A stretch of DNA of 32,833 nucleotides, taken from contig DHXS01000019.1 of assembly GCA_002413795.1 (NCBI GenBank), positions 1-32,833 of the forward strand. Direction: 5' to 3'. This document shows, one piece after another, positions 1-6,873 of this stretch. Made by a program: the position numbers and the translations under genes. Position 1 is the first letter of the stretch. The number at the start of each line of letters is the position of its first letter. Under the pieces are notes generated by a model. That model did no database searches. It was not told the origin of the DNA and was given only the letters and a program-made list of their open reading frames with translations. The stretch is from Candidatus Saccharibacteria bacterium UBA5150. Lineage in GTDB: Bacteria; Patescibacteriota; Saccharimonadia; Saccharimonadales; UBA4665.

Positions 1-79
1 CCAGCTCCATGGCCTTGGTGATCTGTCTGGTGCCGCTGATGGAGCTAATGCGCCGTTTAAGGGTAATCGTGCTGGCCAT
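1..79 (-). CDS. atpG: ATP synthase gamma subunit, N-terminal fragment (cut by window edge)
   Basis: Only the first 26 codons are present; the gene continues beyond base 1. The translation begins MASTITLKRRISSISGTRQI and continues TKAMEL, which is the typical N-terminal helix of the F1 gamma subunit, the central rotor stalk in the alpha3beta3 hexamer. The start ATG (79-77) shares one base with the TAA stop of atpA in a TAATG junction, so translation is probably coupled to atpA. The order alpha then gamma is the usual one in bacterial F1Fo operons; beta and epsilon would be expected further left. Confidence 0.93.
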   Translation of the reverse strand, partial: MASTITLKRRISSISGTRQITKAMEL

Positions 80-1641
80 TATTGTTCCTTATCGACTTTC
101 TTGGCTGTTTCTTTGTAGGTTTCGGCCACCGCTTTGGCGATTTTAAGGATGGCTTCGTTCTGGGCGTCGGTGGGTTTGTCACCGGTGTTCAGAGTTTCGA
201 TGAGTTTGGGCTGCTTGGCCTTAAGCTCGCGGTGCAGGGCTTCTTCGGCCGCTTTAACCTTTTCGATGGGCACGATATCGAAAACACCTTGACCGGCGGC
301 GAACAGGCTGGCATACATTTCCCAGATGGCGTACGGGCTATACTGAGGCTGTTTGAGCAATTCGGTAAGCCGCTGGCCGCGCTCGATGATCTGGCGGGTT
401 TCGGGGTCCAGGTCGGTGGAGAATTGGCTGAAGGCCGCCAGTTCGCGGAACTGGGCCAGGTCTAGCTTCAGACCGCCGCCGACGCTTTTAATAGATTTGC
501 TCTGGGCGTTGCCACCAACGCGTGAGACGGATAGGCCGACCGAGATGGCCGGGCGAATACCCTGGTAGAACAGGTTGGTTTCCAGGAAGATCTGGCCGTC
601 GGTGATGGAAATGACGTTGGTCGGGATGTAGGCGCTAATGTCGCCCGCCTGGGTCTCGATAATTGGCAGAGCGGTCAGCGAACCGGCGCCCAGTTTGTCG
701 CTCAGTTTGGCGGCGCGCTCCAAGAGGCGGGAGTGAATATAGAAGACGTCGCCGGGGTAGGCTTCGCGGCCCGGCGGGCGGCGCAGTAATAGCGACATCT
801 GGCGGTAGGCCTGGGCATGCTTGGTCAGGTCGTCGTAAATAATCAGGGCGTGCTGTTTGTTGTCGCGGAAATACTCGCCGATGGCGGCGCCGGCATAAGG
901 GGCCAGGTAGAGCAGGGCGGCCGGGTCGGAAGGGCCGGTGGCGACGATAATGGTCTGGTCCATGACGCCTTCGCGCTTTAGGCGGGCCTGAAGGGCGGCA
1001 ATCTTAGATAATTTTTGGCCGATGGCCACATAAACGTTAATAACGCCGGTTTTTTGGCGGGACTGGTTGACCATGGTGTCGACGGCGATGGCCGTCTTGC
1101 CGGTTTGGCGATCGCCTATGATCAATTCTCTTTGACCGCGGCCGATCGGCACGGTGGCATCGATGGCCATAATACCGGTCATCAGCGGTTCGTGGACGCC
1201 TTTGCGGTCCAACACGCCCGGCGCCGGCCGCTCCACCCGGCTGCGCTGCTTGGCCTTGATGGCCGGGCCGCCATCCAGCGGCTTGCCCAGCGGATCAACC
1301 ACGCGGCCGACCAGCTCCGGCCCGACCGGCACCTCTAATACCTGACCCGAAAGCCGGACCTTGGCGCCGGCCTTAACGTAGATGTCCTCGCCCAGCAAAA
1401 CGGCACCAATTTCGTCTTCGCCCAGGTTAAAGGCAAAAGCGGTGATTTTGCGGCCGCCCAGGCCTTCGATTTCCAGCATTTCGTTATAACCGGCGGCGCT
1501 GAGCCCGTAAATCCAGGCGATGCCGTCGCCAATCCGGGTGACTACGCCGACGCTTTCGATCTCGGGGCGCTGTTTTAGTTCGGCAATGGCTGCCCGTATG
1601 TCGGCCGATAGTTCGGTAATTGATAAGTCGGTTTTGGCCAC
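79..1641 (-). CDS. atpA: F1Fo ATP synthase subunit alpha
   Basis: This 520-residue protein is the non-catalytic nucleotide-binding subunit of the F1 hexamer. Its Walker A loop GDRQTGKT lies at about residues 176-183. The alpha-subunit signature with its arginine finger, SVGLSVSRVGGNAQ, lies in the last third. Length is close to the family norm of 500-520. The start is GTG at 1641, one base after the atpH TAG stop, with an AGGAAAGGA ribosome site just upstream inside the end of atpH. It sits in an ATP synthase operon between atpH and atpG and overlaps atpG by one base. The first residues (AKTDLSITELSADIRAAI) match the usual N-terminal helix that contacts delta. Confidence 0.97.
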   Translation of the reverse strand: MAKTDLSITELSADIRAAIAELKQRPEIESVGVVTRIGDGIAWIYGLSAAGYNEMLEIEGLGGRKITAFAFNLGEDEIGAVLLGEDIYVKAGAKVRLSGQVLEVPVGPELVGRVVDPLGKPLDGGPAIKAKQRSRVERPAPGVLDRKGVHEPLMTGIMAIDATVPIGRGQRELIIGDRQTGKTAIAVDTMVNQSRQKTGVINVYVAIGQKLSKIAALQARLKREGVMDQTIIVATGPSDPAALLYLAPYAGAAIGEYFRDNKQHALIIYDDLTKHAQAYRQMSLLLRRPPGREAYPGDVFYIHSRLLERAAKLSDKLGAGSLTALPIIETQAGDISAYIPTNVISITDGQIFLETNLFYQGIRPAISVGLSVSRVGGNAQSKSIKSVGGGLKLDLAQFRELAAFSQFSTDLDPETRQIIERGQRLTELLKQPQYSPYAIWEMYASLFAAGQGVFDIVPIEKVKAAEEALHRELKAKQPKLIETLNTGDKPTDAQNEAILKIAKAVAETYKETAKKVDKEQ

Positions 1642-1642
1642 G

Positions 1643-2047
1643 CTAGTCCTTTCCTGAGGTAGTTAATTGCTTAAACTGATTTAATTTGGCTTGCACGGTG
1701 AGGTCGAGCTGGCGGTTGGGCAGGTTGAGGCGGACGCCGCCGATGACCGCTGGATCAAATACTTCGGTGACAATAATCCGCTTGGCGCTCGGGTAAAGGC
1801 CTTTGACGCGCTGACGAATGTCGGTTATTAGGGTCGCCGTCAGGGGATGGGCGCTGGCGGCCAGAACTTCGACGTAGCCGGCTTCCGCCCAATCAGCCTG
1901 CACGTCGCGCAGAACCGAATCGAGCTCGGTGGTGCGCCGCTGGCTTAACAGGTAGGCGGCGACTTCTTTGTTAAAACGCCGCGACAGTCCGCTTTTCAGC
2001 GTTTTGTCGGCCACCAGGCGGCTCAGCTTGGTGCGGGGCTGTTTCAT
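1643..2047 (-). CDS. atpH: F1Fo ATP synthase subunit delta (short form)
   Basis: This 134-residue protein is assigned to the delta/OSCP family, which links the peripheral stalk to the top of F1. Support comes from its position between atpF and atpA and from its C-terminal half, where DPAVIGGVRLNLPNRQLDLTV resembles the conserved 'viGGvv...g...iDgSv' beta region. Typical delta subunits have about 180 residues. This one has only about 60-70 residues ahead of the C-terminal domain, so part of the N-terminal six-helix domain that binds alpha is missing. The ATG (2047) overlaps the atpF TGA stop in an ATGA junction. No in-frame extension upstream is possible without running deep into atpF, so the shortness looks genuine. 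Confidence 0.85.
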   Translation of the reverse strand: MKQPRTKLSRLVADKTLKSGLSRRFNKEVAAYLLSQRRTTELDSVLRDVQADWAEAGYVEVLAASAHPLTATLITDIRQRVKGLYPSAKRIIVTEVFDPAVIGGVRLNLPNRQLDLTVQAKLNQFKQLTTSGKD

Positions 2048-2583
2048 GAGGTCACCCGGGCTTTCTTAAGAAAGCGTTCAATGAGCGAAGCGTCTTTACG
2101 GGCATCGAGTTTTTCTTCGATAATGGCTTCGGTGGTCTCGGAAACCAGACCGGCCAGCTCGGCCTCGAGCTGTTGGCGGGCCCGGACGGTATCCTGAACA
2201 ATGCGCTCGTCGGCCTCTTTTAGGATGGCTGCCGCTTTGGAGCGAGCCTTGTCTTCGGCTTCGCGGACGGCCTGGCGGCCGGCCTGCTGGGCGGCGTTAA
2301 TAATGTCGTCGGCCTCAGTCCGGGCGTTATGCAGAATAGTTTCCACCTGCTGTTCAAGCCGGACCTTTTCTTTTTGCATTTCCTCGCCCAGCTTGACGCC
2401 GTTTTCGATGATTTGGCGCCGTTCCCGAAGTACTTTCAGGATGGGTCCGAAGGCGTAGCGCCGCAGGACCAGGTAGGCCAGCAGGAAGGTAACCAGCTGA
2501 ATCAGAAAAGCTTTGCCGTCGACGCCCAGGGCGCCGATGCCGGATGAACTGTCAGCAAAATGGGTGGCTAGGGGGCTGATCAT
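2044..2583 (-). CDS. atpF: F1Fo ATP synthase subunit b
   Basis: This 179-residue peripheral-stalk subunit has a single membrane helix at about residues 24-42, followed by RRYAFGPI, as in many b subunits. After that comes a long charged coiled coil rich in Glu, Arg, Lys and Ala to the end. The first 20 or so residues (ISPLATHFADSSSGIGALG) are an extracytoplasmic lead. The start ATG at 2583 follows the atpE stop by six bases, and the sequence TAGGAG there is both the atpE stop and a ribosome-binding site. The stop overlaps the atpH start by four bases. Confidence 0.94.
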   Translation of the reverse strand: MISPLATHFADSSSGIGALGVDGKAFLIQLVTFLLAYLVLRRYAFGPILKVLRERRQIIENGVKLGEEMQKEKVRLEQQVETILHNARTEADDIINAAQQAGRQAVREAEDKARSKAAAILKEADERIVQDTVRARQQLEAELAGLVSETTEAIIEEKLDARKDASLIERFLKKARVTS

Positions 2584-2589
2584 TGACTC

Positions 2590-2820
2590 CTATTTGACGA
2601 TGAAAATTGATGCGAAGGCTAATAGGCCGAAAAGCTCCACGATGGCCACGAAGATTAGGGCCTGGCCCAGGAACTTGGCGGCTTCCGGATTGCGGCCGAC
2701 GGCCTGCAAGTAGTTGCCGCCGATTAAACCGATGCCGATGCCGGGACCGATGAAACCGCCGGCGATCATCAGGCCTTTGCCGATAATTGCCGTGTTAACT
2801 GCGTCTGCGATAATTGCCAT
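2590..2820 (-). CDS. atpE: F1Fo ATP synthase subunit c
   Basis: This 76-residue two-helix proteolipid forms the rotor ring. Helix 1 carries the glycine motif GPGIGIGLIGG (25-35). The polar loop is QAVGRNPEA (39-47), which contacts gamma and epsilon. The ion-binding carboxylate is Glu62 in IVELFGLLAF. The residues after Glu62 are Leu-Phe rather than Ser/Thr, and helix 1 has Pro26 instead of the Gln of sodium-type rings. By known family rules this predicts proton rather than sodium coupling. An AAGGAG ribosome site sits inside the 3' end of atpB, about 10 bases before the ATG. Confidence 0.96.
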   Translation of the reverse strand: MAIIADAVNTAIIGKGLMIAGGFIGPGIGIGLIGGNYLQAVGRNPEAAKFLGQALIFVAIVELFGLLAFASIFIVK

Positions 2821-2826
2821 ATTACG

Positions 2827-3669
2827 TTAGCTCCTTATTTGATTAATTGCGCCGCTTCCGGCAGTCTGTACCCCTATTGTTTCAGGTACGCCTTCGTCGG
2901 TCAAGTCACTGCCGGCGTGGTCGGTTGTGGCGTGATTAACGGCAATCGCCAGGTACATGGTGGTCAGAATGGTGAAGATGTAGGCCTGCAGGGCAGCCAC
3001 CAGTATTTCCAGCAAGGTGAAGGGCAGGGCGGTTAGCGGCGCGGCAATATGGCCCAGGTAGGCAAAGACGGCAATAACGATTTCACCGATGGTTATGTTA
3101 AGGAAAAGTCGGAGACTCAGGCTGAGCACCCGCGTCAAGTCGGTGAATATTTCCAGCAGGCCGATCACGAAATACAGCGGGTTGAGCGGGTTGCCGATAA
3201 AGAAGTGTTTCAAGTATTTGATGGGGCCGCCGGACTCGCGGATGGAGGCGCCGTAAACCAACAGCATGGTCACCACGCCGATGGCCAAGGTTCCGTTAAG
3301 GTCGCCCGTAAAGGGCCTGAGCAGGGGGTGGCCGCCGCCCTGGAAAGGTTCGCCGACAAAGGGCAGCAGTCCCAGCCAGTTATTGAACAATATAAAGAAG
3401 AAAAGGGTTACGAAGTAGGGCACGTACTTGCGGCCGACTTTTTTGTCTTCGAAGCTGTTTTCCACCAGGTTGGTAATAAAATCGACGCCAACTTCGACAA
3501 TCTGTACGAAGCCGCCTCTTGGTTTGACGGTTACCCGCCGAGCCGTTCGTACCAGCAGCCAGACAATAAAGGCGGTAGCTAGCCAGCCGTACAAAATCGA
3601 GTTTGTGATGGTGTAGCCGCCAATGTGGAACAGGCCGGCCGGCGCCACGTGCACCACCGGGCCGTTCAC
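2827..3669 (-). CDS. atpB: F1Fo ATP synthase subunit a
   Basis: This 280-residue polytopic subunit holds the proton half-channels. The essential arginine is Arg187 in SLSLRLFLNITIGE. Other conserved polar positions are Glu221 (LLEILVAALQAY) and Gln228. The middle NNWLGLLP (96-103) is also typical. The last 30 or so residues are a hydrophilic tail not needed for the channel. The start is GTG at 3669, overlapping the TGA stop of the AtpZ-like gene in a GTGA junction, so translation is likely coupled. The gene is second in the ATP synthase operon. Confidence 0.96.
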   Translation of the reverse strand: MNGPVVHVAPAGLFHIGGYTITNSILYGWLATAFIVWLLVRTARRVTVKPRGGFVQIVEVGVDFITNLVENSFEDKKVGRKYVPYFVTLFFFILFNNWLGLLPFVGEPFQGGGHPLLRPFTGDLNGTLAIGVVTMLLVYGASIRESGGPIKYLKHFFIGNPLNPLYFVIGLLEIFTDLTRVLSLSLRLFLNITIGEIVIAVFAYLGHIAAPLTALPFTLLEILVAALQAYIFTILTTMYLAIAVNHATTDHAGSDLTDEGVPETIGVQTAGSGAINQIRS

Positions 3670-3935
3670 GAAGTCTTCTCCTTTTTAGAGGGCACAGGCA
3701 GTTTATTGACGGTCTGCAGCATCTGCCACAACACCAGCGCCATGCCGGCCATGGCCGTCAGAAAACCGATAATTGTCAGTAGCGGTGCGGTATTGAAATG
3801 CTCATCAAGCTTGAAGCCGCCGATGATCGGCAGCAGCACGACAACGGCCAGCCGCCAGCTCATATCAAGCGCCATAGCGGCGAATACCGAACCGGGACCG
3901 AGCGTTTTATCCACCTTAGAAGCGATTTTGCTCAT
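3666..3935 (-). CDS. AtpZ/AtpI-like small membrane protein, first gene of ATP synthase operon
   Basis: This 89-residue protein has two membrane helices (about 26-42 and 51-73) joined by a short loop with the pattern GGFKLDEHFNTAP. That matches the ATPase_gene1/AtpZ family ('GG..LD....T.P'). Family members precede the atp genes and help c-ring assembly or Mg2+/Ca2+ supply to the enzyme; which applies here is not shown by the sequence. It is the first gene of the operon. A TGTTATACT extended -10 box ends eight bases before the ATG and there is no Shine-Dalgarno site, so the operon mRNA probably starts at or next to this start codon. Confidence 0.8.
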   Translation of the reverse strand: MSKIASKVDKTLGPGSVFAAMALDMSWRLAVVVLLPIIGGFKLDEHFNTAPLLTIIGFLTAMAGMALVLWQMLQTVNKLPVPSKKEKTS

Positions 3936-3953
3936 TCCCGCCCAGTATAACAG
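3936..3953 (-). promoter_or_regulatory. Promoter of the ATP synthase operon (predicted leaderless)
   Basis: On the minus strand the sequence reads TG-T-TATACT (3952-3944), an extended -10 box. Eight bases separate it from the ATG at 3935. Transcription normally starts 6-8 bases after the -10 box, so the mRNA would have a 5' leader of about 0-2 bases. Confidence 0.6.
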
Positions 3954-3960
3954 ATGATAG

Positions 3961-3977
3961 TGTTAGAATAGAAGTAC
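3961..3977 (+). promoter_or_regulatory. Promoter of the glutaredoxin gene (predicted leaderless)
   Basis: TG-T-TAGAAT (3961-3969) is an extended -10 box that ends eight bases before the ATG at 3978. It faces away from the ATP synthase promoter, and its upstream contact region overlaps that promoter, so the two may compete. Confidence 0.55.
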
Positions 3978-4232
3978 ATGAATGATACAAACGTTACCGT
4001 CTACAGCGCGCCCTGGTGCGCCTTTTGCCACGCCGCCAAAGATTACTTTGACAAGCTGGGCGTCAAATACACCGACAAAGACGTCGAAAAAGAGCCGGGA
4101 GCCGGCCTGGAGGCCGTTACCAAGTCCGGCCAGCGCGGCATCCCGGTTATCGACATCGCCGGCGAGGTTATCATCGGCTTTGACCGCCCCAAAATCGACG
4201 CCGCCCTCAAAAGCCACGGCCTGACCAGCTAA
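3978..4232 (+). CDS. Glutaredoxin-like thiol-disulfide oxidoreductase
   Basis: This 84-residue protein is a single thioredoxin-fold domain. VTVYSAPWCAFCHAAK carries the CxxC redox site (Cys14, Cys17), and the cis-proline follows in GIPVIDI (Pro56). A glycine-rich end motif is replaced by EVIIGFDRPKIDAAL, as in NrdH/Grx-type small redoxins. The likely role is electron delivery to reductases or protein disulfide reduction in the cytoplasm; the partner is not shown. It has its own promoter, and the next gene has another, so it is probably a single-gene unit. An overlapping long minus-strand reading frame here is a shadow. Confidence 0.9.
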   Translation: MNDTNVTVYSAPWCAFCHAAKDYFDKLGVKYTDKDVEKEPGAGLEAVTKSGQRGIPVIDIAGEVIIGFDRPKIDAALKSHGLTS

Positions 4233-4238
4233 ATTAGC

Positions 4239-4250
4239 TATACTGTAGCC
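4239..4250 (+). promoter_or_regulatory. Promoter of the corrinoid adenosyltransferase gene (predicted leaderless)
   Basis: TATACT at 4239-4244 is followed by exactly six bases and then the ATG at 4251, with no Shine-Dalgarno sequence. It lies in the 18-base gap after the glutaredoxin stop. No clear -35 box is seen. Confidence 0.55.
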
Positions 4251-4820
4251 ATGGCGTTTGAGGATTTTAAGACCAAGCAGTCGGTAGTTATCGTTTACAC
4301 CGGCGATAGCAAGGGTAAGACGACAGCCTCGCTGGGACTGATGGTGCGGGCCCTGGGCAACCGCTGGAAAGTGGCCTTCGTGCAATTTATTAAGTACTGG
4401 GGGGTTGGCGAGCACGTCTTTATGCGCGACATCCGGCCAATTTACAAGGACCGGCTCTACTTTTATAAAGGCGGCAAGGGCTTTTACCAGGCCGGTGAGC
4501 TCAGCGAACAGCACGTTTCGGAAGAACAGCACAAGAAAGCGGCTCTCGAAACTTATGAAGAAGCCCTAAAGTGCGCTTCCAGCGGCGATTACGACCTGGT
4601 GATCTGCGACGAAATCAACAATGCCGTGCACGACGGCCTGCTAACCGAAAAACAACTCCGCGAACTTATTAGCGGCCGGGCGCCCACCACCAGCCTCTGC
4701 CTGACCGGCCGCAACTTTCCGGCCAAGCTTACGAAAGAAGTGGACATCGCCACCGACATGAAAAAACTGAAGCACCATTTCGACGACAAGTTCCTGGCCA
4801 ATAAGGGCATCGATTTCTAG
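4251..4820 (+). CDS. Cob(I)alamin/cobinamide adenosyltransferase, CobA/CobO/BtuR type
   Basis: This 189-residue P-loop enzyme transfers the 5'-deoxyadenosyl group of ATP to a Co(I) corrinoid. The P-loop is GDSKGKTT (18-25), corresponding to GNGKGKTT in family members. Further family marks are the YFYKGGKGF region, YDLVICDEINNAV, a LTGR segment, and a C-terminal DMKKLKHHFD...NKGIDF, which parallels 'vteM...KH.y..G..A..GIE.'. No other cobalamin gene is in the window, so the substrate is probably imported, or the enzyme has been repurposed. Its stop overlaps the stop of the convergent gene by four bases (CTAG). Confidence 0.85.
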   Translation: MAFEDFKTKQSVVIVYTGDSKGKTTASLGLMVRALGNRWKVAFVQFIKYWGVGEHVFMRDIRPIYKDRLYFYKGGKGFYQAGELSEQHVSEEQHKKAALETYEEALKCASSGDYDLVICDEINNAVHDGLLTEKQLRELISGRAPTTSLCLTGRNFPAKLTKEVDIATDMKKLKHHFDDKFLANKGIDF

Positions 4821-6277
4821 CGTAGTAAGATTCTTTTTGTCTGGGTGGGGGCTATATACTGTTGCTGCAATATGCGGCCTTGTTCGTTAACGGTATACCG
4901 CATATGGCTCTTGGTGGTTGTAGTTTCAGTGCCCCCGGTGAATTGAGTGTCGCCGGTATCCCATTGCTTATTCCAGTGCGGCTTGTGCGCAAGCAGGCGA
5001 TAGACGGCGATTGAAGCCAGATTACCATAAATATGCCCGCTACTACCCGGCCGTATTTCGGTGGTTTCACACTTTCCGTGCAAAGTTTGATTATGGCGGC
5101 GATCCGTGGTTATCCATGGGAAAGGTAGTAAGGCGGCAATAGCGGCGATCCCCAGCGAGCGCCTTAATAGTGTCGGAATTTGCGGACGAGGTAACCGGGG
5201 CAATTCCGTTATACGCGCGTCGTGAACACGACTAAACCTACTACTGTGGCCGATGCCGCTACCTCCAGTAGACTGACGCATCGGAGATGATTCTTGAGGG
5301 TCAGCAGCGGGAGGTGTCGGCTCAGGTTGAGCCTCGCTGTCTGTTGCCTTTCGGCGACGACGCGGCAAAGGCGGAATGAGAAGAGGCAGTAAGTAAATAC
5401 CCCAGCCGCCACTGCCCGGCACCACCTGTGTGGTCTCAGAGCCGGGGTCATGCACCAGTCGGACTACTTCATCGCAGGGGCCCGCGGCAGGCGATTTCTT
5501 GGAAGTTACAGTGCTGGAAATGGTGGCCCCACGGTGTACGGACAATCTATCGTGCAGTGTGTTGCTATCGACATTTCGGGAGTTCCTGTCGAAAGCGTGG
5601 ATTAATTGTGAACGGCTTAACTTGCGATCCCGAGCGGCGGTGTCTATGTCGCCGATCTCGCTTCGATCCAGCACCACCTCCTGGCCAGTGACCGCAACCC
5701 TAATCCGGTCTTTATGGCGCAGTCTGGTTTCTAAATAAGTATCCGCCAGCTTTGCGCGGCCCAGTGCCAAATGGTGATTTTTGGGGGAGTGCTTACCAAG
5801 GTTCATATCGCCATGCCGGCTCTCAGTTTCGCTTTCATCGGACGACCGGCCATTAATGCGAATGGCTACCTTGGCATTTGGGTCATCCTTAAACACCTTG
5901 TTAAAGCGACCAGCCACATTATTAAGATGGCTGCGTTGGGCGCTGTTAAACGGTTTGGCTTTAAAGTCACGGGCAAAAGCTTGAGGAAAGTTTAGCGATA
6001 CGCCGGGCCCTTCAACGGTATACGTACTCAAGTGGGCCGGTTCGTAATGCTGGTCGCCAGGCACTGCAATAGTTCGGATGTGATCCGGGGTAGCATCTTT
6101 GTGGTATACGGCCGGTATTGGCTGATCGACACCCTCATTGGCCACGGCGCTTAAAGCCAGTGAGGCCAACACCGTCGGTAGCAAGGTGCGGGCCGTCGCT
6201 TCGAGAGGATTATTCCGAAAATCAAACGCTTCGCGAAGACGCTGCGGATAGCCTATATGATTACTCATTGAGTGCAT
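4817..6277 (-). CDS. Unknown large envelope protein with a divergent OmpA-like region
   Basis: This 486-residue protein has no firm family. Residues 31-47 are a hydrophobic signal or anchor. Residues about 116-200 read LNNVAGRFNKVFKDDPNAKV, then INGRSSDES and LALGRAKLADTYLE, which resembles an OmpA/MotB peptidoglycan-binding domain ('la.ll..np...v.i.GhtD', 'N..LS..RA..v..yL'). The usual GHTD is changed to NGRSSDE. A second membrane segment (GWGIYLLPLLIPPL, 292-303) is followed by RRRRK and a Pro/Glu/Ser-rich linker. A third hydrophobic segment lies at 374-389, followed by a roughly 95-residue tail. Predicted topology has the OmpA-like part and the tail outside and the linker inside. A second ATG at 6268 is also a possible start. 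Confidence 0.7.
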   Translation of the reverse strand: MHSMSNHIGYPQRLREAFDFRNNPLEATARTLLPTVLASLALSAVANEGVDQPIPAVYHKDATPDHIRTIAVPGDQHYEPAHLSTYTVEGPGVSLNFPQAFARDFKAKPFNSAQRSHLNNVAGRFNKVFKDDPNAKVAIRINGRSSDESETESRHGDMNLGKHSPKNHHLALGRAKLADTYLETRLRHKDRIRVAVTGQEVVLDRSEIGDIDTAARDRKLSRSQLIHAFDRNSRNVDSNTLHDRLSVHRGATISSTVTSKKSPAAGPCDEVVRLVHDPGSETTQVVPGSGGWGIYLLPLLIPPLPRRRRKATDSEAQPEPTPPAADPQESSPMRQSTGGSGIGHSSRFSRVHDARITELPRLPRPQIPTLLRRSLGIAAIAALLPFPWITTDRRHNQTLHGKCETTEIRPGSSGHIYGNLASIAVYRLLAHKPHWNKQWDTGDTQFTGGTETTTTKSHMRYTVNEQGRILQQQYIAPTQTKRILLR

Positions 6278-6288
6278 ATTTTACATTA
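6278..6288 (-). promoter_or_regulatory. Possible promoter of the envelope protein gene
   Basis: On the minus strand TAATGT (6288-6283) lies five bases before the ATG at 6277, and TAAAAT (6283-6278) lies nine bases before a second in-frame ATG at 6268. Either would give a leaderless mRNA. There is no Shine-Dalgarno site before either start. Confidence 0.35.
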
Positions 6289-6344
6289 TTTGTGCACTTA
6301 GCGCAAGTATTGGTTGTGGTTATGCTGCCGTTTTAGTCTAATGT

Positions 6345-6359
6345 TGTTACACTGAATCT
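6345..6359 (+). promoter_or_regulatory. Promoter of the kinase-nuclease pair (predicted leaderless)
   Basis: TG-T-TACACT (6345-6353) is an extended -10 box followed by six bases and the ATG at 6360, the same spacing as at 4239-4251. No Shine-Dalgarno sequence is present. Confidence 0.55.
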
Positions 6360-6872
6360 ATGTCTCAGCCAAAACTTTACCTGTTTATAGGCGCGCCCGG
6401 CGCGGGCAAAACGACGGTGGCCAAGCTGATCGCCGAGCGCACCGGCGCCGTTCACCTGTGGGCCGACGCCGAGCGACACAAAATGTTCGGCCAGCCGACC
6501 CATTCCACGCAGGAAAGCATCCAGCTTTACGAATACCTCAACCACCGTGCCGCCGAACTACTGGACAACGGTCAAAGCGTCGTTTTTGACACTAACTTCA
6601 ACTTCTACGAAGACCGCCAGAAGTTGCGCGAGATTGCCACTCGGTGCGGCGCCGACACCATCGTGGTCTGGGTCAGTACGCCGGAGGCTGTCGCCAGACA
6701 ACGCGCCGTGCACGCCCCCGAACTGCGCAACGGCTACATGGTAGGCATGACCGGCGAACAGTTTGACGCCATTGTCGCCAAGCTGGAGCCGCCCGCCAAA
6801 AATGAAAAAATCATTAAAATTGACGGTGCGAAACTTGACCCCGAAGCGGCGGTGCGGTTACTTAAACTGTAG
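6360..6872 (+). CDS. P-loop AAA_33-type small-molecule or nucleotide kinase
   Basis: This 170-residue protein begins with a Walker A loop, LFIGAPGAGKTTVAK (GKT at about 16-18), followed by HLWADAERHKMFG, a typical substrate-binding start. SVVFDTNFNFYEDR resembles the 'vilD.t......R' motif of AAA_33 and zeta-toxin/polynucleotide-kinase-like proteins. VVWVSTPEAVARQRAVHA fits the lid and arginine region. The substrate is unknown. A secreted nuclease gene starts one base after its stop, so the two are likely co-transcribed; a link between nucleic-acid degradation and phosphorylation of a product is possible but unproven. Confidence 0.8.
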   Translation: MSQPKLYLFIGAPGAGKTTVAKLIAERTGAVHLWADAERHKMFGQPTHSTQESIQLYEYLNHRAAELLDNGQSVVFDTNFNFYEDRQKLREIATRCGADTIVVWVSTPEAVARQRAVHAPELRNGYMVGMTGEQFDAIVAKLEPPAKNEKIIKIDGAKLDPEAAVRLLKL

Positions 6873-6873
6873 G

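Noticed and set aside
3049..3582. 177-codon plus-strand open frame opposite atpB
   Set aside because: It is antisense to the conserved subunit a; there is no promoter or ribosome site.
3963..4532. 189-codon minus-strand open frame opposite glutaredoxin and the adenosyltransferase
   Set aside because: Both plus-strand genes have clear family motifs and promoters. The minus frame is an antisense shadow in GC-rich coding DNA with no recognisable motif.
6763..6873. Longer N-terminus for the nuclease, starting at 6763
   Set aside because: The extension runs in another frame inside the kinase gene and would bury the signal peptide. The ATG at 6874 follows the kinase stop directly.
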